Source of the DNA: Nitrospira sp. bin75
GTDB taxonomy: Bacteria; Nitrospirota; Nitrospiria; Nitrospirales; UBA8639
Reading direction: 5' to 3'
Assembly: GCA_002238765.1 (NCBI GenBank)
Contig: MPMZ01000008.1
Coordinates: forward strand, 1 to 64,000
DNA length: 64,000 nt
Shown here: piece after piece, positions 8,259 through 18,412 of the stretch
Layout: the number at the start of each line of letters is the position of its first letter
Numbering within the stretch: the first letter of the stretch is position 1
Program-made: the position numbers and the translations under genes
Notes under the pieces: generated by a model
What the model saw: only the letters and a program-made list of their open reading frames with translations
What the model was told of the DNA's origin: nothing
Databases searched by the model: none

Positions 8259-9815
8259 ATGGCACGACCACGCGAAACGACTTTGACGCCACGGGACCAC
8301 CGGCAACTCAAGGAACGAGGGATTTCCCTCCGAACGATCGAGCAGCAACTCGCAACGTTTCAACGCGGGATTCCCTTTACCAAGCTGAAAAAACCTTGCC
8401 GGCTGAACGATGGGATTCGCCCCCTCAGTTCACTGGATTCACCCGCCGTGACACAGAGTTTTGAACAAGCCAGGGCCACAGGCCGTGTCTCAAAATTTGT
8501 GCCGGCTTCGGGTGCCGGCACGCGCATGTTCAAATTCCTGGAGGCTGCCCGTCTTCACAGCCAAGCCGGCAGCGTGGCAGCATCAGAAACACCTGAGCTG
8601 AAGCAATTTTTTTCCGGTCTGTCGAAGTTTGCCTTTTACGATGACCTGAAGAACGTTCTGTTACGTCAGGGGCACCAGCTTGACCGGTTACTTGCCGAGA
8701 AAACCTATCGTCCCGTCATCGATGCCCTTCTGGATTCGCTGAACTATGCCAAGCTGCCCAAGGGGCTGCTCGCATTCCACCGATATGGCGACACGACGCG
8801 AACCCCGATCGAAGAACATCTGGGAGAAACCGCGGACTATGTCAAAGACCACGAGGGCCGTGCCCGTATCCATTTCACGGTTCCGCCGGACCATCAACGC
8901 GCTGTCCAACAACATATCGAGCAAGCCTGCCAAAGACTCGATCAGCATAGCGTCACGTGGCTCATCGGCTGTTCCGTTCAATCACCCTCGACGGATACCA
9001 TCGCCGTTGACATGGACAACAGCCTGTTCCGTGACGCCCATGACAATCTCCTGTTCCGACCGGCAGGCCATGGAGCGTTGCTCTCGAATCTTCACGAACT
9101 CCACGGCGACATCGTGTTCATCAAGAACATCGACAACGTCGTGCCCGACCATCTGAAGGAAACGTCCTCCCAATACAAGAAAGTGCTTGGTGGGCTGCTC
9201 GTCAGTTTGCAAGACACCGTGTTTTCATTGTTGGCTCAACTGGAATCCGACACGGTTTCATCAGTTTCCCTCGAACACATCACGGAATGGGCACGGCATT
9301 CGCTGGCACTGACGTTACCCGATGAGTGGAGCACGTGCACCAATGCACAACAAACACAGTGGCTGTTCAAATGGCTGAACCGGCCCCTCAGAGTCTGCGG
9401 CATGGTCCCTAACGTGGACCAACCCGGTGGCGGGCCTTTCTGGGTGGAAGGAGCGGACGGCACCACCTCGTTGCAAATCGTGGAATCATCCCAGGTCGAC
9501 CCCGATTCTCCGGCCCAACGGGACATCTTCATGTCGTCAACCCACTTCAACCCGGTTGACCTGGTGTGTGGTGTTCGAGACTACCGGGGAAATCCTTTCA
9601 ACCTCGATCGGTTCGTCGATCCCGATACGGGATTGATTGCCACAAAATCCTATGAAGGAAGAGAGTTGAAAGCTTTGGAACTGCCCGGCCTGTGGAACGG
9701 GGGCATGGCCAAATGGCATTCCATATTTGTCGAAGTGCCGCGCCGGACGTTCAACCCGGTCAAAACCCTATCGGACTTACTCTTGCCTGAGCACCAACCC
9801 CCGGAACGGCTTTGA
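8259..9815 (+). CDS. DUF4301 family protein
   Basis: A 518-residue cytoplasmic protein of the DUF4301 family, function not established. The start at 8259 is chosen over an in-frame ATG at 8223 because CGGAGG is nine bases upstream. Notable segments are KFVPASGAGTRMFKFL near residue 80, which resembles the nucleotide-binding loop of sugar nucleotidyltransferases, and HFNPVDLVCGVRDYRG near the C-terminus. A nucleotidyltransferase-like activity is therefore possible but unproven. It is followed by acetyl-CoA synthetase after 106 bases. Confidence 0.85.
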   Translation: MARPRETTLTPRDHRQLKERGISLRTIEQQLATFQRGIPFTKLKKPCRLNDGIRPLSSLDSPAVTQSFEQARATGRVSKFVPASGAGTRMFKFLEAARLHSQAGSVAASETPELKQFFSGLSKFAFYDDLKNVLLRQGHQLDRLLAEKTYRPVIDALLDSLNYAKLPKGLLAFHRYGDTTRTPIEEHLGETADYVKDHEGRARIHFTVPPDHQRAVQQHIEQACQRLDQHSVTWLIGCSVQSPSTDTIAVDMDNSLFRDAHDNLLFRPAGHGALLSNLHELHGDIVFIKNIDNVVPDHLKETSSQYKKVLGGLLVSLQDTVFSLLAQLESDTVSSVSLEHITEWARHSLALTLPDEWSTCTNAQQTQWLFKWLNRPLRVCGMVPNVDQPGGGPFWVEGADGTTSLQIVESSQVDPDSPAQRDIFMSSTHFNPVDLVCGVRDYRGNPFNLDRFVDPDTGLIATKSYEGRELKALELPGLWNGGMAKWHSIFVEVPRRTFNPVKTLSDLLLPEHQPPERL

Positions 9816-9921
9816 CGAATGGATCTTGCACCATCAGCCGGACCTGCGCATAATGCACCGATCGCCGTTCGTGCATTCACCCGTGTTCCGCCCACGATTG
9901 ACCCGTTAAGAGGATGTATCC

Positions 9922-11808
9922 ATGGCAGAACAAATTGAAACGTTATTGAAAACATCGACCGTGTACCACCCGACCGACAGAACCCTCGAAGAGGCGTATG
10001 TCAAAGACTATGAGACCGCCTATAAGGAGTCGATCGCCGATCCCGAACAATTCTGGGACGGCATTGCCAAACAACTGGAATGGTTCGCTCCGTGGAACAC
10101 GGTGCTGGAATGGAACTACCCGTGGGCAAAATGGTTTTTGGGAGGGCGCTGTAATATTTCCTATAACTGTTTGGACCGCCACGTGAACTCGTGGCGAAAA
10201 AACAAGGTGGCGGTCATTTGGGTGGGAGAGCACAACGAAGAACGGATCTTTACCTATGCCGAGTTGTACCGCCAGGTCAATCGTTGCGCAAACGCCCTCA
10301 AAGCCCTCGGCATGAAACAAGGTGATCGCGTCACGATTTATCTTCCGAAAATCCCGGAACAAATCGTGGCCATGCTGGCCTGCGCACGGCTCGGGCTGAT
10401 TCATTCCGTGGTCTATTCGGGCTTCAGTGCGCCCGCGCTGGATTCCCGGATCAACGATGCGGAAGCCAGGCTGGTGATCACGGCGGACTATGGATACGAC
10501 CGCGGCAAACACGTGCCCCTCAAAACGGTGGTGGATGCCGCGATTGCACACTGCCCAACCATAGAGAAAGCGATTGTGGTGCGACGGGAAAAACCCGGCA
10601 TTGCCCTGAATACCCAAAAAGAACTCGATTGGGATGACTGGCTCGACGGGCAATCAACGATCTGTGAAGCCGAGCAACTCGACGCCGAAACCCCACTCTA
10701 TTTTCTCTATACCTCGGGCACCACGGGCAAACCCAAAGGCGTGGTCCACGTCCACGGCGGGTACATGGTCGGAACCTACATCACGACCAAGTATGTGTTC
10801 GATTTGAAAGACGAAGACGTGTATTTTTGCGTCGCCGATCCCGGCTGGGTCACGGGGCACAGCTACATTGTCTACGGCCCGCTCCTCAACGGGGCGACCA
10901 TCCTCACGGCCGAAGGAAAGCCCGACTACCCCAATCCCGGCCGCTGGTGGGATCTCATCCAGAAATACGGCGTGTCGATTTTCTATACGACCCCGACGGC
11001 CATTCGCCTCCTGATGAAGTACGGAGAAGACTGGCCCGGGAAATATGACCTCTCTACCCTGCGCGTGTTAGGTTCGGTGGGCGAGCCCATCAACCCCGAA
11101 GCTTGGGAATGGTTTCACCGGGTCACCGGGGGAGACAAACCGATTATGGATACCTGGTGGCAAACGGAAACCGGGGCGATCCTGGTGACGCCCCTCCCCT
11201 GCGTCCCACTCAAACCGGGGTCTGCCACACGTCCGTTTTTAGGAATCGAGGCGGACGTCGTAGACAAGAACGGCAAGAGTATCGGCACCGGCGGAGGGTT
11301 CGCGGTCATCAAGAAACCGTGGCCTTCCATGATGCGGACCATCCACAAAGATCCCGATCGTTACTTGGGCTACTGGAACAACATTCCCGGTTGTTACACC
11401 GCGGGCGACGTCTGTCATAAAGATGAAGACGGCTATTTCTGGTTCATGGGCCGGGCCGACGACGTGGTCAAAGTTGCGGGAAACCGTATCGGTACGGCGG
11501 AGGTGGAAAGCGCACTGGTCAGTCACGACGCGGTGGTGGAAGCGGCAGTGATCGGCAAACCGCATAAAACCGCAGGGGAGATGATCAAAGCATTCGTCAT
11601 CCTGAAACAGGGGCACGGCGAAAGTGCGGAACTGATCAAGACCCTCAAGGCTCACGTCCAAACGGAACTGGGTAAAATCGCGGTGCCTCGAGAGATAGAA
11701 GTGGTGACTTCGCTTCCCAAGACCCGGTCGGGCAAGATCATGCGCCGCGTCCTGAAAGCCAAGGAACTCGGGCAGGATCCCGGAGACATTTCAACGTTGG
11801 AAGAATGA
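9922..11808 (+). CDS. acs: Acetyl-CoA synthetase (AMP-forming)
   Basis: Converts acetate, ATP and CoA to acetyl-CoA, AMP and pyrophosphate in the cytoplasm. The 628-residue length is close to the family norm. The ATP-binding loop YTSGTTGKPKG is at about residue 262, TWWQTETG at about 411, and the C-terminal hinge and catalytic lysine are in TRSGKIMRRVLKAKE near 605, the lysine usually controlled by acetylation. The N-terminal ACS extension is present. In an autotrophic nitrifier-type cell it would recycle or assimilate acetate; that context is inference. It faces the pal-like gene across a palindrome. Confidence 0.95.
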   Translation: MAEQIETLLKTSTVYHPTDRTLEEAYVKDYETAYKESIADPEQFWDGIAKQLEWFAPWNTVLEWNYPWAKWFLGGRCNISYNCLDRHVNSWRKNKVAVIWVGEHNEERIFTYAELYRQVNRCANALKALGMKQGDRVTIYLPKIPEQIVAMLACARLGLIHSVVYSGFSAPALDSRINDAEARLVITADYGYDRGKHVPLKTVVDAAIAHCPTIEKAIVVRREKPGIALNTQKELDWDDWLDGQSTICEAEQLDAETPLYFLYTSGTTGKPKGVVHVHGGYMVGTYITTKYVFDLKDEDVYFCVADPGWVTGHSYIVYGPLLNGATILTAEGKPDYPNPGRWWDLIQKYGVSIFYTTPTAIRLLMKYGEDWPGKYDLSTLRVLGSVGEPINPEAWEWFHRVTGGDKPIMDTWWQTETGAILVTPLPCVPLKPGSATRPFLGIEADVVDKNGKSIGTGGGFAVIKKPWPSMMRTIHKDPDRYLGYWNNIPGCYTAGDVCHKDEDGYFWFMGRADDVVKVAGNRIGTAEVESALVSHDAVVEAAVIGKPHKTAGEMIKAFVILKQGHGESAELIKTLKAHVQTELGKIAVPREIEVVTSLPKTRSGKIMRRVLKAKELGQDPGDISTLEE

Positions 11809-11852
11809 AGCGGGTCTGTCGGATTCGCGCAACGTCATCCGACGGAAGCGTT

Positions 11853-11915
11853 GTCGGGTTACGCCCTTCGACAAGCCTGTCCTGAGCTTGCCGAAGGGCT
11901 CAAGGCTAACCCGAC
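11853..11915. terminator. Nested palindrome between convergent acs and pal
   Basis: Outer arms GTCGGGTTA (11853) and TAACCCGAC (11907-11915) enclose a second stem, CCCTTCG (11864) with CGAAGGG (11892). It fills the gap between two convergent genes and could terminate both. The inner CTTCGACAAG...CTTGCCGAAG sequence is a dispersed repeat and recurs at 53707-53748. Confidence 0.6.
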
Positions 11916-12848
11916 TTACTGACGCACAAAATGCCCGCGCCGGTTTTGCCGCCAGCAACTCGGCTCGGATTCCGTGCAAAACGGTCTTTCTTTCCCGTAA
12001 CTGACGATTCGAATTCTGGATTCCTCGATTCCCAGGTCAACCAAATAATCCTTCACGGCTTGAGCCCGGCGTTTCCCCAATTCCAGGTTATACTCCACGG
12101 TCCCGCGTTCGTCACAATGCCCTTCAATCAGCACGGCGGAATCCTTATACGTACTCTTCAAGAGTTCGGCATCCTCTTCCAGGACGGGGACGGCATCGGA
12201 ACGAATGGCATATTGATCGTAACCAAAGAAGACGTCGGACAGACTTGACTCGACAACCGGCTCGGGGGCCGGTGGGGCCGGGGCAGGCGGTTCAGGTTCT
12301 GGAACGAAATCGTCCGGCTCAAGTTTAGCGACCTCCATTTTCGGTTCAGCAACGGGATCCTCAACAGGGACCGTTTCCTCGACCACCGGCTCCGGTGTCG
12401 GTGGTGCGGGTTCCGGGGCCGGTGGCGCAGGTTCCGGGGCCGATGGTGCGGGTTCCGGGGCCGATGGTGCGGGTTCCGGGGCCGATGGTGCGGGTTCCGG
12501 GGCCGATGGTGCGGGTTCCGGGGCCGATGGTGCGGGTTCCGGGGCCGGTGGTGCGGGTTCCGGTTCTGGAGTCGGTGCCGGTGCCGGGCTGGGAGGAGGT
12601 TCCGGAGCAAAGACGAGCGATTCCGACAAACCTGCTGACGGGATGGGTTTCCCCTCGAACGGGATGCCGGCTTGATCACTTTCTGCCTCTGTTTCGGCTA
12701 CAGGAGCGGGCGTCACTTGAGCCTTGGCACGCAATACATCTTCGGTGCTCATGATCTCGGCATGTTTCGATGACTCACATGCCGACAACGTCACCAGAAG
12801 GCACGTGCCGACAAGAATACAGGCTGCAAAATTCCTCGCCGTTCCCAT
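11916..12848 (-). CDS. Pal-like OmpA-family lipoprotein with Pro/Ala repeats
   Basis: A 310-residue lipoprotein: signal peptide with lipobox LSAC, a linker, a long proline/glutamate/alanine-rich spacer, then a C-terminal OmpA/Pal peptidoglycan-binding domain (FGYDQYAIRSDA; EGHCDERGTVEYNLELGKRRA; GKERPFC). It should anchor the outer membrane to peptidoglycan in a Tol-Pal role. The start at 12848 is preferred because AAGGAGA precedes it. Pal proteins are usually about 170-220 residues, so the spacer is an expansion. No tolB is visible nearby. Confidence 0.85.
   Translation of the reverse strand: MGTARNFAACILVGTCLLVTLSACESSKHAEIMSTEDVLRAKAQVTPAPVAETEAESDQAGIPFEGKPIPSAGLSESLVFAPEPPPSPAPAPTPEPEPAPPAPEPAPSAPEPAPSAPEPAPSAPEPAPSAPEPAPSAPEPAPPAPEPAPPTPEPVVEETVPVEDPVAEPKMEVAKLEPDDFVPEPEPPAPAPPAPEPVVESSLSDVFFGYDQYAIRSDAVPVLEEDAELLKSTYKDSAVLIEGHCDERGTVEYNLELGKRRAQAVKDYLVDLGIEESRIRIVSYGKERPFCTESEPSCWRQNRRGHFVRQ
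12394..12566 (-). repeat. 21-bp tandem repeats coding PEPAP(S/P)A
   Basis: About eight units of 21 bp (GGTTCCGGGGCCGATGGTGC on the plus strand, plus one base) encode a seven-residue PEPAPSA/PEPAPPA motif in the pal-like gene. The central units are nearly identical at the DNA level, which implies recent expansion by slippage or unequal exchange. It resembles the rigid PE/PA spacer of TonB. Confidence 0.9.
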
Positions 12849-13001
12849 ACTGAAATCTCCTTTCATCACGCTTTCTTCACCGGCGAAAATTCATAAAGGA
12901 CTCCCGAAATAATCGGCCTTTCATGCATCCGCATTTGCTGGAGAAGGGGTAAACAACAACCGGAAGAAGTTTGAGTCTACGTCGAGACTGGAAACTGGCT
13001 C

Positions 13002-13031
13002 TATTAAAAAAGAATCCATCCGACTTGTCAA
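13002..13031 (-). promoter_or_regulatory. Probable sigma70 promoter of the pal-like gene
   Basis: On the minus strand TTGACA (13026-13031) is followed after 18 bases by TTAATA (13002-13007), about 150 nt upstream of the start at 12848. Apart from this, I see nothing else in the 368-base gap between the pal-like gene and the ABC operon. Confidence 0.5.
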
Positions 13032-13216
13032 CAAGAAATCGCGTATTATCCCCTTTTATTGCATTATTTCTTGTTACTCATGAACTCTTAGCCAACCTTG
13101 ACGAACATGTGTTCGGCCAGTATGCTCTTCTATCCTGCCGTGCTTCGTAGCCCGACATTCGACCTGGTTGACGCTTGGTTCCGGGAAAGACCCCATTCAT
13201 TCCTTTCTGTGGTTTC

Positions 13217-14215
13217 ATGATTACCGTACAACACGTCTCGAAACACTATGGACGCCACACGGCCCTCGATGACGTGACATTTCACGTCAAGCAGGGAGAA
13301 ATCCTGGCTTTCCTGGGCCCGAATGGGGCCGGAAAAACCACCACAATGCGCATTCTAACCTGTTTCCTACCCCAAAGTGAAGGCATGGCAAAAGTTGCAG
13401 GCTTTGATTGTCTGGATGAGCCTATTGAAGTCAAGCGGCGCATCGGGTACTTGCCCGAAACACCGCCTCTTTACCCGGAACTCACCGTTGATGAATATTT
13501 GACGTTTGTGGGCCGGTTGAAGAGACTCGCACCACGGACCTTGGCGTTACGAAAATCCCACGTGATCGACCAGGTGGGACTGAGCTCCGTACATCACCGG
13601 GTGATTGGTCATCTGTCCAGAGGCTATCGCCAGCGGGTCGGATTGGCTCAGGCCTTGATCCACGATCCGCCCGTGCTGATTCTGGATGAGCCCACCGTGG
13701 GACTCGATCCCAAACAAATCATCGAGATACGCGGCCTTATCAAGAGTCTGGCCGGATCACATACCGTCATCCTCAGCACCCACATTCTTCCCGAGGCCAT
13801 GGCAACCTGTGACCGCGTCGTGATCATTGACCGGGGTCGCATTGTCGCAGAGGATTCGCCGGACCGGCTATCCAGCGGGTTGCGGCAATCCGAGAAAATG
13901 AGCCTCACCGTCAAGCAGCCAGGGGCCGATTGGCTGGAACGTCTGAGAATGCTTCCCGGCGTGCTCGGCGTTCTGCCGACCGCCGAGCCCAACACCTGTA
14001 CCATCGACTGTCAACTGGGGCGGGACCTCCGCGAAACACTCTCGCAATTCGTCGTGAGCCAAGGGTACGGCCTGCTCGAACTCACACCCCTTTCCCTTTC
14101 CCTCGAAGAGGTCTTTCTCCAACTCACCCGCCGGGAGGGGGAAACAGGGACGGGTGAACACCACTACCGTGATGCCATCGGGCAATCAGGCCAAAGCGAG
14201 CAGCGGCCGGCATGA
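13217..14215 (+). CDS. ABC transporter ATP-binding protein, GldA-like
   Basis: The ATPase of a four-gene ABC cluster. It has Walker A GPNGAGKTTTMRIL near residue 40, signature LSRGYRQRVGLAQAL and Walker B VLILDEPTVGLDP, then a DUF4162-type C-terminal extension. The first residue is taken as the ATG at 13217, where homology begins (MITVQHVSKHYG); no strong ribosome binding site is seen and longer versions are possible. It overlaps the permease gene by four bases. Such GldA/GldF/GldG clusters occur widely outside gliding bacteria, where their cargo is unknown. Confidence 0.9.
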   Translation: MITVQHVSKHYGRHTALDDVTFHVKQGEILAFLGPNGAGKTTTMRILTCFLPQSEGMAKVAGFDCLDEPIEVKRRIGYLPETPPLYPELTVDEYLTFVGRLKRLAPRTLALRKSHVIDQVGLSSVHHRVIGHLSRGYRQRVGLAQALIHDPPVLILDEPTVGLDPKQIIEIRGLIKSLAGSHTVILSTHILPEAMATCDRVVIIDRGRIVAEDSPDRLSSGLRQSEKMSLTVKQPGADWLERLRMLPGVLGVLPTAEPNTCTIDCQLGRDLRETLSQFVVSQGYGLLELTPLSLSLEEVFLQLTRREGETGTGEHHYRDAIGQSGQSEQRPA

Positions 14216-14982
14216 CACCGTTCCGGACCATACTCGCGAAAGAATTACGGTGCTTCTTCGTCTCACCTGTTTTCTATGTCGTCGGAGCGGTCTTTCTTTT
14301 TATCTCCGGGTTGATTGCCCACCTGATGACGGCGAACGCCGGCCAGCAGGCGGTTCGATTCCTGCAGATTCAAAATACCTACGCGCAACTGAACCTGAAT
14401 GAGTTGGTGTTCCGGTCACTGTTTTACAGCTTGGATTTCGTCCTCATGTTTCTCCTTCCGATTCTGACAATGCGGCTGTTTGCGGAAGAACGGAAATTGC
14501 ATACGTTCGAACTCCTGCTCACCTCGCCGGTCGGGATTAACGAACTGATATCGGCCAAATATATCAGTGTCCTCCTGATCTATTTGGGCCTGCTCTCTCT
14601 CACGAGCCTGACACCCATCGTCCTGTCCCTGTACAGCAGCTTTCATTGGAATCCCATTCTGACCGGGTACGTGGCCCTGGCGTTGCAGGGCGGGCTGTTC
14701 CTGGCCTGCGGTCTCCTGGCCTCCGCCACGACTGAGAACCAGGTCGTCGCGGCTTTTTTGAGTTTCGGGATGATCCTGCTTATCTGGTTACTCGGGGGGC
14801 TGGGTTCATTATTGGGCGACACGACGATCGGAAACATCCTCTCCTATTTGTCGTTCAGTGAACACTATGACCGGCTCGTCCGCGGCCTCCTGGAGGCGAA
14901 AGACATCGTCTATTACGTGTCCGGTACCGTGTTGATGTTATTCATTGCTCATCGAGTCGTTGATTCACACCGATGGTCATAA
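14212..14982 (+). CDS. ABC transporter permease, GldF-like (ABC-2)
   Basis: A 256-residue inner membrane permease of ABC-2 type with six predicted membrane segments: two in the first 85 residues (FYVVGAVFLFISGLIAHLM; FVLMFLLPILTMRLF) and four in the C-terminal half. FAEERKLHTFELLLTSPV is typical of the GldF/NosY cytoplasmic loop. It starts in an ATGA overlap with the ATPase and overlaps the next gene, indicating a tightly coupled operon. Confidence 0.9.
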   Translation: MTPFRTILAKELRCFFVSPVFYVVGAVFLFISGLIAHLMTANAGQQAVRFLQIQNTYAQLNLNELVFRSLFYSLDFVLMFLLPILTMRLFAEERKLHTFELLLTSPVGINELISAKYISVLLIYLGLLSLTSLTPIVLSLYSSFHWNPILTGYVALALQGGLFLACGLLASATTENQVVAAFLSFGMILLIWLLGGLGSLLGDTTIGNILSYLSFSEHYDRLVRGLLEAKDIVYYVSGTVLMLFIAHRVVDSHRWS

Positions 14983-16482
14983 AACACCTGTTACCCGTTT
15001 TGGGCATATTGGGAGTCGGATTGGGGTTGGGAGGGCTCGTCCTTTCCCAAATTGAGGACGATCTTCCTGCTGGAAGGGATCGCGTTACTGTGTCTCATGA
15101 TCTATTTCGCCGGGAACTGGACACGGCTCAAAACCTTTTCCGGATCCCGGACGACGCGACTCGGATTGAACGGCATCATGGCCATTCTCCTCATGGCCGG
15201 CATCCTGACCATCATCAATTTCCTGGTCGTCCGGCACGGCGGCCGGTGGGATCTGTCCGAAACGCAACATTTTTCGTTGGCCCCGCAAACCCTGCAAGTG
15301 CTCGGACAACTCAAGAACGACGTCCGGGTCCTGGTCTTTGCACATGAGCGAAGTCCCGGATTCCGGACGTATCGTGACCTGTTGGAAGGGTACGTCCATG
15401 CCAGCCCGCAAATTTTCGTGACCTACATTGATCCCGAAAAAGAACCGGGCACGGCTCGCCAATATGAGATTTCCAAAATCGATACGGCCGTCTTTGAAAG
15501 CGGCGGGCAGACCATCCACGTCCCCAAACCCAGCGAATCGAACCTGACGAGCGCGTTGATCCGTGTGACGAAAGAGCAATCCAAGCGCCTCGTCTTCCTG
15601 GAAGGACACGGTGAACGCCGGATCACGGACCAGGAACGAGGAGGATTATCACTGGCCAGAAAAAACCTCGAAGCACAAGGGTACCAAATCGCACGAGGCT
15701 CTCTCCGGAAAGACCCGGCCCTGCTGGATGATACCGCCGTGCTCATTATTCCGGGGCCTCATGAATCCGTTGAGGAAGAGGAGTTGAACCGCATCACGAA
15801 CTTCGTGGCGGGGGGAGGGCGACTCCTGTTACTACTCGATCCGCAATCGTCGAGCGGTCTCGAAAAATGGGTCACCCAATGGGGTCTGACGCTTGGTCCG
15901 GGGATCGTGGTCGATCCCGAGGATCGTGTGGCCCAAGGCAGCCCGACGGCCTTACTCGTTCGTCGATTTACCGACCATCACATTACCAAGGGATTTACCG
16001 CTCCGATTCTCCTACCCGTTGTACAACCGGTCTCGTTCGAGCCTCCCCATGGCGCCGCGCTGAACGTGACGTCTCTTTTACAATCGTCGGAACAAAGCTG
16101 GGCCGAAACAACTTTGGGCCGTTCCACTCCGGAATTTGAGGAAGGGTCCGACCCGAAAGGTCCCTTTACGCTCGCCGTCGCATTGGGCCGGAAAGACACC
16201 GGCTCGGAAACAACTCCTGCGCTGGTCCTCGTCGGAAATTCAGCGTTTGCCGGCAACAGCTATGTGCAGTTTCCGGGAAATACCGATTTCTTGTCCAATG
16301 CCGTCGCCTGGTTGGCGGATGAAAACACGTTGATTTCGGTCAGCCCCAAAGAATCCTCGTTTCCGCCATTTATTCCGAATCCCACCCAGGAACACATGCT
16401 GTTCGCCGTCCAGGTCTTCTCGGTTCCGTTCCTGCTGCTCTTGTCGGGCCTGACGGTATGGCGACGTCGAAGCCGCCTCTGA
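14973..16482 (+). CDS. GldG-like ABC auxiliary protein, apparent frameshift near 15050
   Basis: Encodes an intramembrane/periplasmic Gld-type protein (ABC_transp_aux domain) of about 500 residues. The main frame (15052-16482, TTG as first possible start) begins with the second membrane helix, FLLEGIALLCLMIYFAGNW, followed by TRLGLNGIMAILLMAGILTIINFL, the domain with LVFLEGHGERRI, and a C-terminal helix. The first helix (VIKHLLPVLGILGVGLGLGG) is encoded from the ATG at 14973, which overlaps the permease stop, but in another frame. One base change in length near 15050 would join them. I favour a frameshift or indel error over a TTG start, which lacks a ribosome binding site. Confidence 0.8.
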
Positions 16483-17861
16483 TCATTCCCATGACGGCGT
16501 ATCGAACCACGCTTCTCCTGGCTGTCATTTTTGCGGGTCTTGGGGTCTACGTCTATACCATCGAAGTGCCCACCATGGAACACAGGACGATTCAACAGGC
16601 CGCGGCACAACGACTCCTGCCGTTTGATTACCGGGACGTGACCCATCTGACGTATACCACGCGAACCGAGCGGATCCGGATGAATCGCGATGAACGGAAT
16701 CGTTGGCGAATCGTCGAACCGGTGGAGGCCCGGGGTGACGCTCGCGAGATTGAAAGCGTCCTGCGTGCCCTGGAAATCGGCAAAATCTCTCGTGACATTC
16801 AAGAGGAAGAGACGGAGAAAGGAGCAGTAGCCGAACAATACGGGTTGCAAGCACCGTACGTGACCATCGACCTGCGAACCCCGGAGTATACGGAATCCTT
16901 GGCTCTGGGCAACACGGGTCCCCTCTCGTCCACCCTGTATGCCCGACGAGGATCTGACCAAAACATTCTGTTGACCACCCTCATGGTTGAAGACTTTCGG
17001 GCAAAGACCCTGGAAACCTTTCGCCTGAAGGACATCCTGTTCTTTGACCGGACGCGGGCAGAACGCATCCAACTGCAGACACCGGCACTCACCATGACGC
17101 TCCAACGCGGAGCCGGTTTCCATGGCCCCGTGCCCGGGTGGGATTTCACGTCTCCGGTGAACGCGCCGGCCGATAAAACCACCGTCGGCATCCTGCTGAT
17201 GACGCTCGAAGATCTGTCCGCAACGGGATTCATCGATTCGCGGGCCGAGAAGGAAGCCCTCCTGAAAAAACTCGGAACCCCATCGTTGACAGCCACCGTG
17301 CATACGAAACAACGAGGGCATCACGTCGCGTTCTTTGAACCGGTGGCGTCCGGTGAAGACGCGTACGCCGTGACGTCATCGCAGGACCCCATGTATCGGA
17401 TACCGGCCCACGTGCTTCACGGTCTGCCGAGCAAAGTCTTTCACTTACAGGACAAACGGCTGTTCGGCATGGGATCCGGAGAGATCGCGCTCTTAACCGT
17501 CAGGACCAATGATTGGCACTACACCCTGATCCAACAGCACGGGGAATGGTATCTCGAAGGGAAGGAGTCAGAGCCGATCGACCAGCAACAAATCAAATTG
17601 TTCGTCAGCCGTCTCGTTGATGTACCGGCGGAACTACCCGTCAGTGAAACGACAAACCATCCGGAACAATACGGTCTCAAACCGGCCACCATTGAGATCA
17701 CGGGCATTGACCAAAAAGGCCGGCCCCTTGGGCATCTGGCATTGGGCACGCGAGAGAAAGGCCTGGTCTACGCCACCGGAGCCGGATTATCCGGCATTTA
17801 TCAGACACGCTCGCTGATCCTGAGTCAGATTCCTGCCCCTGAGACCCTGCTGAACCAATAG
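16458..17861 (+). CDS. DUF4340 domain protein
   Basis: A 467-residue membrane-anchored protein: one N-terminal helix (LLLAVIFAGLGVYVYTI) and a large periplasmic region with repeated DUF4340 units (RWRIVEPVEARGDAREIESVLRAL; EWYLEGKESEPIDQQQIKLF). DUF4340 proteins typically follow GldG-like genes. It overlaps the preceding gene by 25 bases; an alternative start is the ATG at 16491. The role is probably assembly or coupling in the ABC complex; the exact function is unknown. Confidence 0.85.
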   Translation: MATSKPPLIIPMTAYRTTLLLAVIFAGLGVYVYTIEVPTMEHRTIQQAAAQRLLPFDYRDVTHLTYTTRTERIRMNRDERNRWRIVEPVEARGDAREIESVLRALEIGKISRDIQEEETEKGAVAEQYGLQAPYVTIDLRTPEYTESLALGNTGPLSSTLYARRGSDQNILLTTLMVEDFRAKTLETFRLKDILFFDRTRAERIQLQTPALTMTLQRGAGFHGPVPGWDFTSPVNAPADKTTVGILLMTLEDLSATGFIDSRAEKEALLKKLGTPSLTATVHTKQRGHHVAFFEPVASGEDAYAVTSSQDPMYRIPAHVLHGLPSKVFHLQDKRLFGMGSGEIALLTVRTNDWHYTLIQQHGEWYLEGKESEPIDQQQIKLFVSRLVDVPAELPVSETTNHPEQYGLKPATIEITGIDQKGRPLGHLALGTREKGLVYATGAGLSGIYQTRSLILSQIPAPETLLNQ

Positions 17862-17864
17862 TGG

Positions 17865-18185
17865 TTACGAAGGATTGGGAGCCATAAAGACCAGCACCCG
17901 CAGCCTGGCACCCGAATGATTGGTGACGGCGTGCTCTTCGCCGGCCGGGGCCAACGTCCCCTGACCAGGCCCCAGGACGTGCTCCTGATTGCCGACGCGA
18001 AAGGTGCCTTGCCCCTCCAACACCATGTAGACTTTATCTTCGTCGGCATGAACGTGCCCTTTTTGCACTTGATCCGGTTCAAAACAGTAGATGTCACAAA
18101 AAAATCGAGGCGTTTCAAATACGTTCTGTTTTTTCATCTTCTCACTGGAAAATACCTGAAAATCCGCCAAACTGATGACCTTCAT
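17865..18185 (-). CDS. Cupin domain protein
   Basis: A 106-residue single-domain cupin. The first cupin motif is GHVHADEDKVYMVLEGQGTF (His, His, Glu metal ligands) and the second is PAGEEHAVTN. The substrate cannot be inferred; such small cupins can act as isomerases, dioxygenases or sensors. It is convergent with the ABC operon, with stops three bases apart, and divergent from the DsbA-like gene. Confidence 0.9.
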   Translation of the reverse strand: MKVISLADFQVFSSEKMKKQNVFETPRFFCDIYCFEPDQVQKGHVHADEDKVYMVLEGQGTFRVGNQEHVLGPGQGTLAPAGEEHAVTNHSGARLRVLVFMAPNPS

Positions 18186-18412
18186 TCTCCCCTGACCTCC
18201 CTGCTGGCTTGTTTGGTAGAATCGTCAATTCAGGCATTGTACCAAAGGCTCGTCGCCTTCCCAAGCCTGCTCTCGACGCCGGTCGTCGATCCTCGATTGA
18301 GTCGAGGACAGGATCTGCCCGGGACGCGTCCGGTTTTGCCCTGTCGGGATCGCTCATGATACCGTATCTACGGCCCAAGGGGTTTTCGCATGCAGCAACA
18401 AAGGAGCGAACG

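Noticed and set aside
12394-12566. CRISPR array
   Set aside because: The regular repeat is a coding 21-bp tandem with no spacers. No other regularly spaced repeat or cas gene was seen in the window.
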